Below, piece after piece: positions 9,819 to 18,036 of a stretch of DNA of 64,000 nt. The position numbers were made by a program, and so were the translations under genes. This DNA comes from Verrucomicrobiota bacterium. Its GTDB lineage: Bacteria; Verrucomicrobiota; Verrucomicrobiia; Opitutales; Opitutaceae. A model generated the notes under the pieces. It saw nothing but the letters and a program-made list of their open reading frames with translations. It was not told where the DNA came from and did not search any database. Within the stretch, counting starts at the first letter, position 1. Each line of letters starts with the position of its first letter. The DNA lies in assembly GCA_016222805.1 (NCBI GenBank), contig JACRQG010000046.1, forward strand, positions 213,049 to 277,048. The letters are read 5' to 3'.

Positions 9819-10011
9819 AGGGGTAATTCTCCTGCGAGTGCCAAACCGGAACCACGCGGGACCCAAGGTACCGCGGGGCAGCCCGGATGAAAGCGCGGGC
9901 CACCTGCCAAAAACACTGGCAAGTCGGTCGGAGGGTCCCGGGATCGGCGCCGCCGTCCGGCGATGCGGGCCAACGAGAGCCGTCCGGGGCCCCGCGGCTG
10001 GAGACGCCCGC
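9819..10011. promoter_or_regulatory. Intergenic region upstream of TonB receptor with inverted repeat
   Basis: 193 bases without a gene, between the ceramidase-like gene and the receptor. It contains the dyad TGCCA-N7-TGGCA at 9905-9921, about 90 bases upstream of the receptor start, which could be an operator or a small hairpin. An AGGAG ribosome-binding site stands just before the receptor start. No convincing -35/-10 pair was found. Confidence 0.3.
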
Positions 10012-11472
10012 TCAGGAACCGGGTCGGCCCGATCGCCCGGCGCGGGCGTGGAGCGCCGCCAGCATCTCCTCCAGCCGCGCCGTAATCTTCTCCGCCGCCG
10101 GCACCTCGAGGTAGCTGCTCCGGGCCCGCCAGGTTTCGTAGCCGCCGGCCGCGTGATGCTCGGCCGTCGGCAGGTAGCCGTTGTATCCATTAGCCAGCGA
10201 CACCGTGAAGTGCCGGGTGAAGGGGGTCTGCCGCTTCAGCCGCAGTCCGATCTCGACGAAGACCTCGCACGGCACCGCCGCCACGCTCAAATCGCCGATG
10301 CGATGGACCTGCAGGGTCACGGGCACCGTGTCGGGGTATTCCGCCAGCTGGATCGTCTCGCGGGCATAGATCGCCTTGCGGTCGCCCCACTGGCCATCCG
10401 GATCCCGGGGGGTCGCCGCCAGCACCCGCCGGGCCTGCTCCACTTCCGCCGCGGTGCCCTTGCGCACGGCCAGGGTCAGCTCCGCCTCCTCCGTGTCGAG
10501 TGGGGCCTCCTTCCGCCAGCGAATCGTCTCGTACGCGGCCATGGCGGCGTCCGCCACGCTGCGGGCCACGAGCTTGATTTGCTCGCCCGGGGCCCGGCGG
10601 GGACGCACCGGTTGCGCGAAGTTCACGTTGTTGATGTTGCCGCTGGTGCCGTTCGACATGAGGCCGACGAAGGCGGGCTTGCCCGCGTACCGGGCATCTC
10701 CGGCGCCCAGACGCGCTCCGATCTCCCGGGCGAACTCCCCGAAGTAATCGGCGCTGATCGCGGGATTTCCTCCGACGTAGTGCAGGCTGTAGTTGGCGAG
10801 CAGCCCGATCGGCCGGCCATCGGCGAGGCTGCGGGCCACCAGGATCGCGACGTCCGGGTCGACCGGGCCGGCCGGCACCGAGGTCTTCGGATTCGCGTTG
10901 CCCGGGTTCATCCACGCCCGGTCCGCCATGCCCCCGAAGGGGTTTTCGTAGGAGGCACCGGCCTTGACCCACCACCGCCGGTTGAAGACCTGCGTCGGGT
11001 CGCTGCCAAAGGCCCAGCCAATCTCTGCCGGCTCCAGGTTTCGCAGCGCCTGCAGGATCCCCCGGGCAATGCGCGGCGGCAGTTCGCGCACGTACTCGGG
11101 ATCCGGATCGCTCTGGAAGGCCGGGGTCATCGCCGCCGCCGAGTGCGTGTGCGTCGCCGACAGCAGCAGCTCCGACGGGCCCAGTCCCGTCTCGGCCGCC
11201 ACGAGGCGTTTCACCTCCTGCACAATCTCCCGCGGCATCAGGCAGGCATCCACGACGCAAAATACCAGCGCCCGCCGGCCATCGTGCAGCGCCAGCACCC
11301 GCGCCTGCATCGGATCATGGATGCTCCCCGCGAAGTTCCCCTTCATGCTGCCGTTGACGGGCGCCGGAAAGCGCGTCGGTGAAATATCTTGGGCGTACGC
11401 CCCGGCGCGCATCGCCGCTGCAGCCGGGGCGGCCAGCGCCAGCCCGAGGCTGAGCCAGAGAAGAAGTTTCAT
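10012..11472 (-). CDS. Neutral/alkaline ceramidase-like secreted hydrolase
   Basis: 486 residues with a clear signal peptide (MKLLLWLSLGLALAAPAAAA). The first 60 mature residues follow the ceramidase N-terminal domain pattern (PF04734): AQDISPTRFPAPVNG, HDPMQARVLAL and then CVVDACLMP. The zinc-site-like segment SATHTHSAAA follows near residue 105, and LANYSLHYVGG and LMSNGTSGNINN complete the fold signature. Members of this family cleave amide bonds of ceramides, but many verrucomicrobial copies have unknown substrates, so ceramidase activity is not proven. It lies 193 bases upstream of the TonB receptor in the same direction and may belong to the same locus. Confidence 0.8.
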   Translation of the reverse strand: MKLLLWLSLGLALAAPAAAAMRAGAYAQDISPTRFPAPVNGSMKGNFAGSIHDPMQARVLALHDGRRALVFCVVDACLMPREIVQEVKRLVAAETGLGPSELLLSATHTHSAAAMTPAFQSDPDPEYVRELPPRIARGILQALRNLEPAEIGWAFGSDPTQVFNRRWWVKAGASYENPFGGMADRAWMNPGNANPKTSVPAGPVDPDVAILVARSLADGRPIGLLANYSLHYVGGNPAISADYFGEFAREIGARLGAGDARYAGKPAFVGLMSNGTSGNINNVNFAQPVRPRRAPGEQIKLVARSVADAAMAAYETIRWRKEAPLDTEEAELTLAVRKGTAAEVEQARRVLAATPRDPDGQWGDRKAIYARETIQLAEYPDTVPVTLQVHRIGDLSVAAVPCEVFVEIGLRLKRQTPFTRHFTVSLANGYNGYLPTAEHHAAGGYETWRARSSYLEVPAAEKITARLEEMLAALHARAGRSGRPGS

Positions 11473-11607
11473 GGGGTGCAGGGGTGGTGCGGACTGATTC
11501 CGCCTCCGCGGCAGGGTCGGCCGGGGGGCGGGAAGGCGTCAAGTCGTCCGGTCGCGGTCGACCGAACCGGGATTGCGTTTTTCCGCCGGTTGCGCGAAGC
11601 TCCTGCC

Positions 11608-12378
11608 GTGCCCACCTTCAGGCGTCTCCCCCGCTTGTTGCTCGCCACGGTCGCCTTCGCCTTGCCGGGGCACGCCGCCGTGGTGATTCACGAATACGCG
11701 CTTCAGGGCACGCTGGCCGACAATCTCGGCGGATCACCGCTCACTGGCATGGGCGGCCAGATCACCGCCCTGGGTTACGTGTTTGCCGCCAACCAGGGGC
11801 TTACGCTGACCAGTCCGTTGCTCAATCCGGCGCATTACTCGCTCGAGTTCTCCTTCCGCTTCGATGACGTCAATGGCTACCGAAAGCTCGTCGATTTTCA
11901 CGACCGCGTCGACGACGGCGGCTTCTACATCCTCAACGGAGCCCTGAACTTCTACCCGGTGATTACCGCCAACACGGCGGACTTCACCCCAAACACCACG
12001 TTTCACGTCGTGCTCACCCGTGACGGTGCCAGCGGCATCGTGAACGGCTATGTCAACGGTCAGTTGCGGTTCACGTTCAACGACACGGGCCCGGGCGCGA
12101 CCTTCACCTCCACCGGCAACAAGGTGACGTTTTTCGCCGACGACTTTGCCACCAGCCAGGGCGAAGCCTCCGGCGGATCCGTGAACTACATCCGCGTGTA
12201 CAACGGTGCGCTTACGGCCACCGAAGTCGGCACGCTGTTCGCCACCGGCGCCCCGTCCGTCGTGCCGGAGCCCCGGGTGGTGCTCCTCCTCGCCGGCGGC
12301 AGCCTGGCCCTCCTGGCGCGCCGGGCGGGAACCGAGGGGAGACCGGGCCGCCCAGGCCGGCGCCCGCGGGACCGCTGA
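11608..12378 (+). CDS. LamG-like surface protein with PEP-CTERM sorting signal
   Basis: 256 residues from a GTG at 11608, picked because it begins the signal peptide (PTFRRLPRLLLATVAFALPG). The body is a concanavalin-A/LamG-like beta-sandwich: YSLEFSFRFDDVNGYRKLVD, then TTFHVVLTRDG, VNGYVNGQLRF and a closing NYIRVYNGALTATEVG. The tail has the PEP-CTERM tripartite signal: VPEP, a hydrophobic helix (VVLLLAGGSLALLA) and a basic end. Such proteins are processed by an exosortase, which is not in this window. It diverges from the ceramidase-like gene. No sigma-54-type site was found upstream, unlike the other two PEP-CTERM genes here. Confidence 0.85.
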   Translation: MPTFRRLPRLLLATVAFALPGHAAVVIHEYALQGTLADNLGGSPLTGMGGQITALGYVFAANQGLTLTSPLLNPAHYSLEFSFRFDDVNGYRKLVDFHDRVDDGGFYILNGALNFYPVITANTADFTPNTTFHVVLTRDGASGIVNGYVNGQLRFTFNDTGPGATFTSTGNKVTFFADDFATSQGEASGGSVNYIRVYNGALTATEVGTLFATGAPSVVPEPRVVLLLAGGSLALLARRAGTEGRPGRPGRRPRDR

Positions 12379-12441
12379 GCCCGGGATCGCCGGGGAACTT
12401 GCGCGGAACCTTTCCTTCGCCCAAGTTTCGTCACCGTTGCC

Positions 12442-13083
12442 ATGGCCCGCCTTGCCACCCATTTCCTGTTCTCCGCGACCTTTGCCGTGATGGCGGGCCC
12501 CGACCTCCGGGCACAGACGGCGCCACCCGCCTCCCCGATCCTGAACGCCGCTCCGGCGGACACTCCGGCCCCCTCCTCCTCGTCGCCGCGGCGATCGCGG
12601 GCCATTTCAGGCGAAGCGGCTGCCGCCCTCGCCGCCGCGGCTCCGAAATACACGCCCCCGCCCCCGAAGCCGCCACCCAAGCCCGAGGAGGAAATGGTCG
12701 ACATGCGCGAGGTGGACAAACCCAAGAACGCCATTGTCCGGCTCCCGAAGTATATCGTGCAGGAGAAGAAGCCCGCCGTGTTCCGGGAGCGCGACATCCA
12801 CACCGAAAAGGGGCTCACGGACATCGCGATGCGCCGGTACATGTCGGAGGCGGACCGGGCGCTCAACCGCTGGACGCTGCCGCTGTTCGGCATCTCGAAG
12901 GAGGCCCGGGCCCGTGCCATGTACGAGGAGGACGAACGGCTGCAGAACATGAGCGATCTGCGCGATGCCGGCGTCAACGCCACGCGATCGGATCCGGCCG
13001 CTGGGTCTTACATTCTGCGCGAGTCCCAGAAGACCTTCCTGCGATCGAGCGACTTCGGCTGGAATGGCGGCGGACCGCGCTGA
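12442..13083 (+). CDS. Secreted protein of unknown function, proline-rich
   Basis: 213 residues. I do not recognise the family. It opens with a signal peptide (MARLATHFLFSATFAVMAG, cleavage near RAQ), followed by a Pro/Ala/Ser-rich stretch with a PPPPKPPPKPEEE run around residue 72-85, and then a well-ordered, charged segment (VDMREVDKPKNAIVRLPKYI, ERDIHTEKGLTDIAMRRYM) with helical character. The proline run suggests a periplasmic spacer. It stands alone between a PEP-CTERM gene and a convergent small gene. The charged half should be conserved if the gene is real; the strong codon bias supports coding. Confidence 0.65.
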   Translation: MARLATHFLFSATFAVMAGPDLRAQTAPPASPILNAAPADTPAPSSSSPRRSRAISGEAAAALAAAAPKYTPPPPKPPPKPEEEMVDMREVDKPKNAIVRLPKYIVQEKKPAVFRERDIHTEKGLTDIAMRRYMSEADRALNRWTLPLFGISKEARARAMYEEDERLQNMSDLRDAGVNATRSDPAAGSYILRESQKTFLRSSDFGWNGGGPR

Positions 13084-13099
13084 CGGTCCGGTTCCCCGC

Positions 13100-13450
13100 T
13101 CACGAGGCGCGCGGCGGGGTGGTGGGCTCGGAGAGTGCGCGGGCCAGTACTTCCCATTCGGCTTCGAGGCTGAGGCTGGCCGCGGGGCGGGGCCGGCCGG
13201 CGCGGGCATACCAGTAACCGGCATTGGCCAGGTCCCCTTCCTTCCGGTGCAGGTAGGCATGAACCCAGGATCCGTCCCGCGACTCATCCGCCTGGGCGCA
13301 GGCATGGGCGGCAGACCAGTCTCCGCGGGCATCGTGCCACAACGCCCGAAGCGCGCCACTCCATGCGGGCGGCGGTACCGCATCGCGAGCCAGCGACTGT
13401 TGCAGCGCTTGAAATGACATTTGCGCCAGCGTGCCCGGCGGGTTTCTCAT
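13100..13450 (-). CDS. Conserved small protein of unknown function
   Basis: 116 residues from an ATG at 13450. AGGAG lies 11 bases upstream of that ATG, while a GTG at 13459 would be only about 2 bases from it, so the ATG is preferred. The segment DWSAAHACAQADESRDGSW followed by HAYLHRKEGDLANAGYWY is a pattern I recall from small conserved hypothetical proteins of many phyla: a helical-repeat-like fold (related to TPR/Sel1) is likely but the role is unknown. It is divergent from birA, 38 bases away, and convergent with the secreted protein gene at 12442. Confidence 0.7.
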   Translation of the reverse strand: MRNPPGTLAQMSFQALQQSLARDAVPPPAWSGALRALWHDARGDWSAAHACAQADESRDGSWVHAYLHRKEGDLANAGYWYARAGRPRPAASLSLEAEWEVLARALSEPTTPPRAS

Positions 13451-13488
13451 TTCAACCACAACTCCTCCGTTTGCCCGCCGCCTCGCCG

Positions 13489-14286
13489 ATGTCCAATGCC
13501 GAACTCGTGATTCTCCGCGAATTGCTCGCGCGAGAACCTCACTGGGTCTCCGGTTCCACCCTGGCCGCCAAGCTGGGTGTCAGCCGGGTCGCGGTCTGGC
13601 AGCACATGGAAAAGCTCCGCGCCGCCGGCTTCCGCTTCGAGGCCCAGCGCGCCCGCGGGTACCGCATCGCCGCCCGCCCGGAAACCCTGCACGCCGGGCT
13701 GATCGATGCGCAGCTCAAGGTGCGCCCGCGCGGGTTCTCGCTGCTGCTGCTCGACGAGGTCGACAGCACCAACGACGAGGCCGCCCGGCAGCTCGCCGCC
13801 GGACGCCCGGCGCCGTTCGTGGTCCTCGCCCGGCGCCAGACCCGCGGTCGGGGCCGCTTTGGGCGCACCTGGTTCAGCGCCTCGCCCGGCAATCTCTACG
13901 CGAGCTTCGGGTTTCGGCCGCACCTCGCGCCGGATCGCATGCCGAAGTTCACGCTCTGGATGGGAGTCAACCTTTGCGAACTCCTCGCGAACCTCACCGA
14001 CAAGGCCCCGGGGATCAAGTGGCCCAACGACCTCCTCTACGGCGACAGGAAGGCCGGCGGCATGCTCACCGAGGCCCGGGTCGACGCCGACCAGATTCGC
14101 GACCTCGTCTTCGGGGTGGGGATCAACGTGCACGCCCCGACGGCGGGCTGGCCCGCCGAACTGGCCCACCGCGCCGTGGCCCTGGACGAAGCCGCTGGCC
14201 GGCCCGTGGATCTGAACCGGCTGGCCGCCGCGCTCGTCGGGCGGGTGGTGCTGGCGTATCACCGCTTCTTCGATGGCCAGCACTAG
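13489..14286 (+). CDS. birA: Biotin--protein ligase / biotin operon repressor, lacking its C-terminal domain because of an in-frame amber codon
   Basis: 265 residues from an ATG at 13489. An N-terminal winged helix (ELVILRELLAREPHWVSGST, KLGVSRVAVWQHMEKL) is followed by the ligase core: VDSTNDEA, GRGRFGRTW at 120-128 (biotinyl-AMP binding) and IKWPNDLLY with GDRKAGGML. It makes biotinyl-AMP and joins biotin to carboxylase carriers, and the winged helix can repress biotin genes. Translation ends at a TAG at 14284-14286, exactly before the typical BirA C-terminal SH3-like domain, which continues in the same frame after it. So this is a truncated BirA or a split gene, or the result of a sequence error. 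Confidence 0.9.
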   Translation: MSNAELVILRELLAREPHWVSGSTLAAKLGVSRVAVWQHMEKLRAAGFRFEAQRARGYRIAARPETLHAGLIDAQLKVRPRGFSLLLLDEVDSTNDEAARQLAAGRPAPFVVLARRQTRGRGRFGRTWFSASPGNLYASFGFRPHLAPDRMPKFTLWMGVNLCELLANLTDKAPGIKWPNDLLYGDRKAGGMLTEARVDADQIRDLVFGVGINVHAPTAGWPAELAHRAVALDEAAGRPVDLNRLAAALVGRVVLAYHRFFDGQH

Positions 14287-14289
14287 CCC

Positions 14290-14481
14290 GTGTTCGCCGA
14301 CCTCTGGAATCGCTACGACATGCTGCGGGGACGCGAAATCACCCTGCACGAGGGAGGACGGCGGCATGCCGGGCGGGTGAGCGGCCTGGATGACGAAGGC
14401 GCCCTCCTCGTCCGGGACAACCGCGACCGCCTCCACCGCTTCCGCGCCGGCGAGGTCACTCTCGCCAAGGGAGGCGGCTGA
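14290..14481 (+). CDS. Detached BirA C-terminal (SH3-like) domain, in frame after the amber codon
   Basis: 63 residues in exactly the frame of birA, beginning with a GTG 4 bases after the amber codon. The sequence (LWNRYDMLRGREITLHEGG, then VSGLDDEGALLVRDN and HRFRAGEV) fits the C-terminal domain of biotin protein ligases, which completes substrate binding. With the upstream gene it forms a continuous BirA interrupted only by TAG. The stop could be bypassed by re-initiation at the GTG, giving a two-piece enzyme, or be a recent nonsense mutation (TCG to TAG would restore a Ser). Confidence 0.75.
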   Translation: MFADLWNRYDMLRGREITLHEGGRRHAGRVSGLDDEGALLVRDNRDRLHRFRAGEVTLAKGGG

Positions 14482-14563
14482 GGGCGATCGACCGGCCGCC
14501 CCCCCGCCGGTTTGTGCTGTCGCTTTGGCTGAACATTCTTTCACATTTCCGGTTCAAAACCAC

Positions 14564-15583
14564 ATGCCCGATCTGCCGACCGCCATCGAAGTTTCGCACC
14601 TCGTGAAATCCTACGGCGGGGTGATGGCGGTGAACGACATCAGCTTTACCGTCGCCCGGGGGGAGATCGTCGGCTTCCTCGGGCCAAATGGCGCGGGCAA
14701 GTCGACCACCATGCGGATCCTGACCGGCTATCTGCCCGCCACTTCCGGCAGCGTGATGATCGCCGGACTTCCGGTCGCGACACAGCCGGACGAGGTCAAG
14801 CGCCGCATCGGCTACATGCCGGAGAACAACCCCCTGCCGGAGGACATGCGGGTGTCCGAGTACATGTACTTCCGCGGCCGCCTCAAGGAGGTCCCCCGGC
14901 GCAAGCTCAGCCCGCGCATCGATGAGGTCCTGGAGATCTGCGACCTGAAGCGCGTCCGCCACAAGATCATCGGGCAACTCTCCAAGGGCTATCGCCAGCG
15001 GGTGGGCATCGCCGAGGCCATCCTGGCCGAGCCGCCCGTCATCATCATGGACGAGCCGACCATCGGCCTCGATCCCCACCAGATCCTGATCGTGCGTGAT
15101 CTCATCGGCAGCCTCCGCGGCCGGATGACGGTGATCATCTCGTCGCACATCCTGCCCGAAATCGAGATGACCTGCGACCGCGTCCTGATCATCAACCAGG
15201 GCCGCATCGTCGCACAGGGCACGCCCGCCCACCTGCGCCGGGAGATCTTCGGGCACTCTTCGTATCGCCTGGAACTGGCCGGGGATCTCACCTCCCTCCC
15301 GGCCGTGCTGGCCGCCGTGGACGAGTCGCTGCGGAGCACCGCCGTGGGGGATCCCGACGCAGACGGTTTCCGCCAGGTCACCCTCACCACCAGCCGCGAC
15401 GGGGAACTCGGCGAACCCCTGCTCTCCGCGCTTCTGGGCCGCGGCTTCCGGGTCCGAGCGCTGAGCCGTGAGCATCCCACGCTCGAAGACGTGTTCCTGG
15501 CCGCCACCCGCCGGAGCTGGGACGTCGTTTCCGCCCCGGGAAGCCCGCGCGGCCGGGAAACGCCGCCGCCCCCGCCGACCTGA
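14564..15583 (+). CDS. ABC transporter ATP-binding protein, GldA-like
   Basis: 339 residues from an ATG at 14564. Walker A is GPNGAGKST at 40-48, the signature region is LSKGYRQR, Walker B is VIIMDEPTIGLD with a following H-loop (ISSHILPE). The C-terminal part (from about 225) is a poorly conserved domain often found in GldA and other ABC-2 exporter ATPases. It energises the membrane partner encoded next (15635) and is followed by a GldG-like protein, so the three form one unit of the GldA/GldF/GldG type. In Bacteroidota that unit serves gliding; in other phyla its substrate is unknown. Confidence 0.88.
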   Translation: MPDLPTAIEVSHLVKSYGGVMAVNDISFTVARGEIVGFLGPNGAGKSTTMRILTGYLPATSGSVMIAGLPVATQPDEVKRRIGYMPENNPLPEDMRVSEYMYFRGRLKEVPRRKLSPRIDEVLEICDLKRVRHKIIGQLSKGYRQRVGIAEAILAEPPVIIMDEPTIGLDPHQILIVRDLIGSLRGRMTVIISSHILPEIEMTCDRVLIINQGRIVAQGTPAHLRREIFGHSSYRLELAGDLTSLPAVLAAVDESLRSTAVGDPDADGFRQVTLTTSRDGELGEPLLSALLGRGFRVRALSREHPTLEDVFLAATRRSWDVVSAPGSPRGRETPPPPPT

Positions 15584-15634
15584 GCGCGCCATCCGCATGC
15601 CTTCCCTTTCCCGACCTTCCTTTCCGCGTCGCGC

Positions 15635-16396
15635 ATGAAACACCTGCCCACGCTCCTCAGTCACGAATTGCGGATGCTGCTCGTCAGCCCCGCCACCTAT
15701 GTCGCCGCCACCCTCTTCCTCGGCTTCATGGGACTGATCTTCACCAAGATCCTCGAAATCTACTCCGGCGCCCCGCAGGAAACCTCCCCCGCCATCGTCT
15801 ATTTCCAGCTCTTCTGGCTGCCCGTCTGCGTGATGGTCCCGCTGCTCACGATGAAGTGCCTCGCCGAGGAACGCCGGCTCGGCACGATCGAGACGCTGCT
15901 CACCACGCCGGTGACCACCAGCGAAGTCGTGCTGGCGAAGTTCGCCGCCGCCTACCTGCTCTACACCACCCTGTGGGCCTCCACCCTCGGCTTCTTCTAT
16001 TTCCTGAAGCGCTTTTCCGGCGACGACCGGTTCCTGGATCCCGGGCCGCTCCTCGGCGGCTTCCTCTTCATCGCGGTCTCGGGCCTGCTCTTCGTCGCCA
16101 TCGGCGTCCTGGCGAGTTCCGTCACCCGCAACCAGTCGGTGGCCGGCATCCTTGGCTGCGTGGCACTCGCCACCCTCATCCTCGGGGGCAACGCCCTCTC
16201 CGACTCCACCTGGCTCGAACAGGGGCTCTTCCGCCCGCTGAAGTCGATCGTCGACTACGGCCACATCTTCGCGCACCGCGATGACTTTGCCCGCGGCGTC
16301 ATCGACGTCCGCCATCTGCTGTTCTATGCCAGCGGCACCGCCCTGGCGCTCATCTTCAGCATCCTCAGCGTCGAGGCGAAGCTCCTGCACGCATGA
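15635..16396 (+). CDS. ABC-2 type exporter permease, GldF-like
   Basis: 253 residues with six likely transmembrane segments (for example YVAATLFLGFMGLIFTKIL, LFWLPVCVMVPLLTMKCL, YLLYTTLWASTLGFFYF, LLGGFLFIAVSGLLFVAIG). The soluble phrase ECLAEER-type EERRLGTIETLLTTPVTT is the hallmark of ABC-2 permeases. It follows the ATPase by 51 bases and its last codons overlap the next start (ATGA), so translational coupling is likely. Confidence 0.88.
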   Translation: MKHLPTLLSHELRMLLVSPATYVAATLFLGFMGLIFTKILEIYSGAPQETSPAIVYFQLFWLPVCVMVPLLTMKCLAEERRLGTIETLLTTPVTTSEVVLAKFAAAYLLYTTLWASTLGFFYFLKRFSGDDRFLDPGPLLGGFLFIAVSGLLFVAIGVLASSVTRNQSVAGILGCVALATLILGGNALSDSTWLEQGLFRPLKSIVDYGHIFAHRDDFARGVIDVRHLLFYASGTALALIFSILSVEAKLLHA

Positions 16397-17871
16397 CGCT
16401 CTTCACCAGTTTCCGCGCCGCCCGCTGGCTCCGCACGCTCAACCTCGTGCTGCAGGCCTTCCTGTTCCTCACCTTCTTCGCCGGCCTGAATTATGTCGCG
16501 AAATACCAGCCCTGGCGCTTCGACCTCACCCGCACCCGGCAGTTTTCGCTGTCACCGGAAACGCTGTCCTATGTGCGCAACCTGTCGCGCCCGGTCCATG
16601 TCGTGCTCACCCTCTCGCCGGAAAGCGACAGCGCCGACGTGCGCGGCTTGATCGACGAATACGTCAACGCCACCGCGGAGCACCCGGCCGGACGGATCAC
16701 CAAGGAGGTCCTCGACGTCTACCAGAACCGCCGGCGGGCGGAGGAACTCGGCGTCGATCAGGCCGATCTCCTCGTGCTGATTTCCGGGGACAAGCGCCGC
16801 GTCGTCACGGTCAACGAGCTCTACACCCTGAAGAACAAGCAGCGGGAGTCGTTTCACGGGGAGCAGGTCCTGACCGCGGCGATCCTCGACGTGTCCTCGC
16901 CCGGCCGGCAGAAGATCTACTTTGTCGTCGGCCACTCGGAGCTCCGCCTCGGCGACGCCGATCCCAACCGCGGCCTCACCTCCGTGCGCGATCAGCTGAA
17001 GCTGCGGAACTTCGAGATCGAGGAGGTCGACCTCACCGTCACCCGCCGGATTCCCCCGGATGCCGCGCTCCTCATCATCGTGGCGCCGCAAAGCCGCTAC
17101 TCCCGGCCGGAGCAGGAACTGCTGCGCCAGCACCTGGCCGCCAATGCCGGGCGCCTGATCATCTTTCTCGGCCCGGGGCAGAGCGCGGCCGCGCTGGGCC
17201 TCGACGACCTCCTCCTCGACTGGGGCGTGCTGGTGCACGACGACTGGATCTGCGACACGGGAGCGGAAAACGTCTCCGAGAACGGCGATCTTCTCATCCG
17301 CGCCTACGCCCAGCACCCGATCACCAAGACCCTGCTCGAGTACGCGGCGCATCTCAGCCTCGGGGCGGCCCGCACCGTGATTCCCGATCCGGGCCGGTCT
17401 CTCGGCGGCGGGCTCTCGACCGTCACGCTGGCCGCCACCTCACTGACGGCCTGGGGCGAACGCAGCCTGCGGGCGGGCAGCCTGCCGCGCTACGATCCTG
17501 GAATCGACACCCGCCCGATTCCCGGGATGGACCCCCCGGACCGCCTGGGCATCGCCGTCGCGTCCGAGCGCCTCGGGGTCCGGGACAACCTCCCGTTCAG
17601 TGTGCGCGGCGGCAAGCTGGTCGTCTTCGGGACCGGCGACCTGATCGCGAATTCCCGGGTCGATCGCGGCAACCTCGCGATCTTCCTCAACGCGGTGAAC
17701 TGGACCGTCGATCGCGACCGCCAGCTCAGCATTCCTCCGCGCCCGGTGGAGCGGTTCCAGCTCACGCTGAGCGCCGCCGACTTCACCCGGCTGCGCTACA
17801 CGCTCCTGCTCGTGTTGCCCGGCAGCACCCTGCTGCTCGGCCTGCTGGTCTACTGGACACGCCGGGCCTGA
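16393..17871 (+). CDS. GldG-like ABC exporter accessory protein
   Basis: 492 residues, overlapping the permease by 4 bases. One transmembrane segment near residue 20-38 (VLQAFLFLTFFAGLNYVA), a large periplasmic Gld-type domain (FDLTRTRQFSLSPETLSYV, VLDVYQNRRRAEELGV) and a second transmembrane segment near the end (LLLVLPGSTLLLGLLVYW). This is the layout of GldG-type proteins and the ABC-2 auxiliary domain family. It is likely assembled with the permease and ATPase encoded just upstream. Function by homology only. Confidence 0.85.
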   Translation: MTLFTSFRAARWLRTLNLVLQAFLFLTFFAGLNYVAKYQPWRFDLTRTRQFSLSPETLSYVRNLSRPVHVVLTLSPESDSADVRGLIDEYVNATAEHPAGRITKEVLDVYQNRRRAEELGVDQADLLVLISGDKRRVVTVNELYTLKNKQRESFHGEQVLTAAILDVSSPGRQKIYFVVGHSELRLGDADPNRGLTSVRDQLKLRNFEIEEVDLTVTRRIPPDAALLIIVAPQSRYSRPEQELLRQHLAANAGRLIIFLGPGQSAAALGLDDLLLDWGVLVHDDWICDTGAENVSENGDLLIRAYAQHPITKTLLEYAAHLSLGAARTVIPDPGRSLGGGLSTVTLAATSLTAWGERSLRAGSLPRYDPGIDTRPIPGMDPPDRLGIAVASERLGVRDNLPFSVRGGKLVVFGTGDLIANSRVDRGNLAIFLNAVNWTVDRDRQLSIPPRPVERFQLTLSAADFTRLRYTLLLVLPGSTLLLGLLVYWTRRA

Positions 17872-18036
17872 TCCACACGTTTCCACCGTGCCGATGACGC
17901 TCCTCCGCGAACCAACCGTCCTCCCTCCGGACCAGACCCTCTGGCGGCGCCCCACCCGGTGCCAGCGGGCGCGGCCCGGCGCAGCTCGCACGTCTCCACC
18001 GCCGGCCCTTGCGGGCTAGTTCGCCGCCTCCCCGTC

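Noticed and set aside
11473..11607. Sigma-54 promoter for the first PEP-CTERM gene
   Set aside because: TTGC occurs but no GG stands 10 bases before the GC at any of them.
16281..17897. Long overlapping frame on the same strand as the GldG-like gene
   Set aside because: Arg- and Pro-rich composition without domains; the frame at 16393 has membrane segments and GldG motifs.
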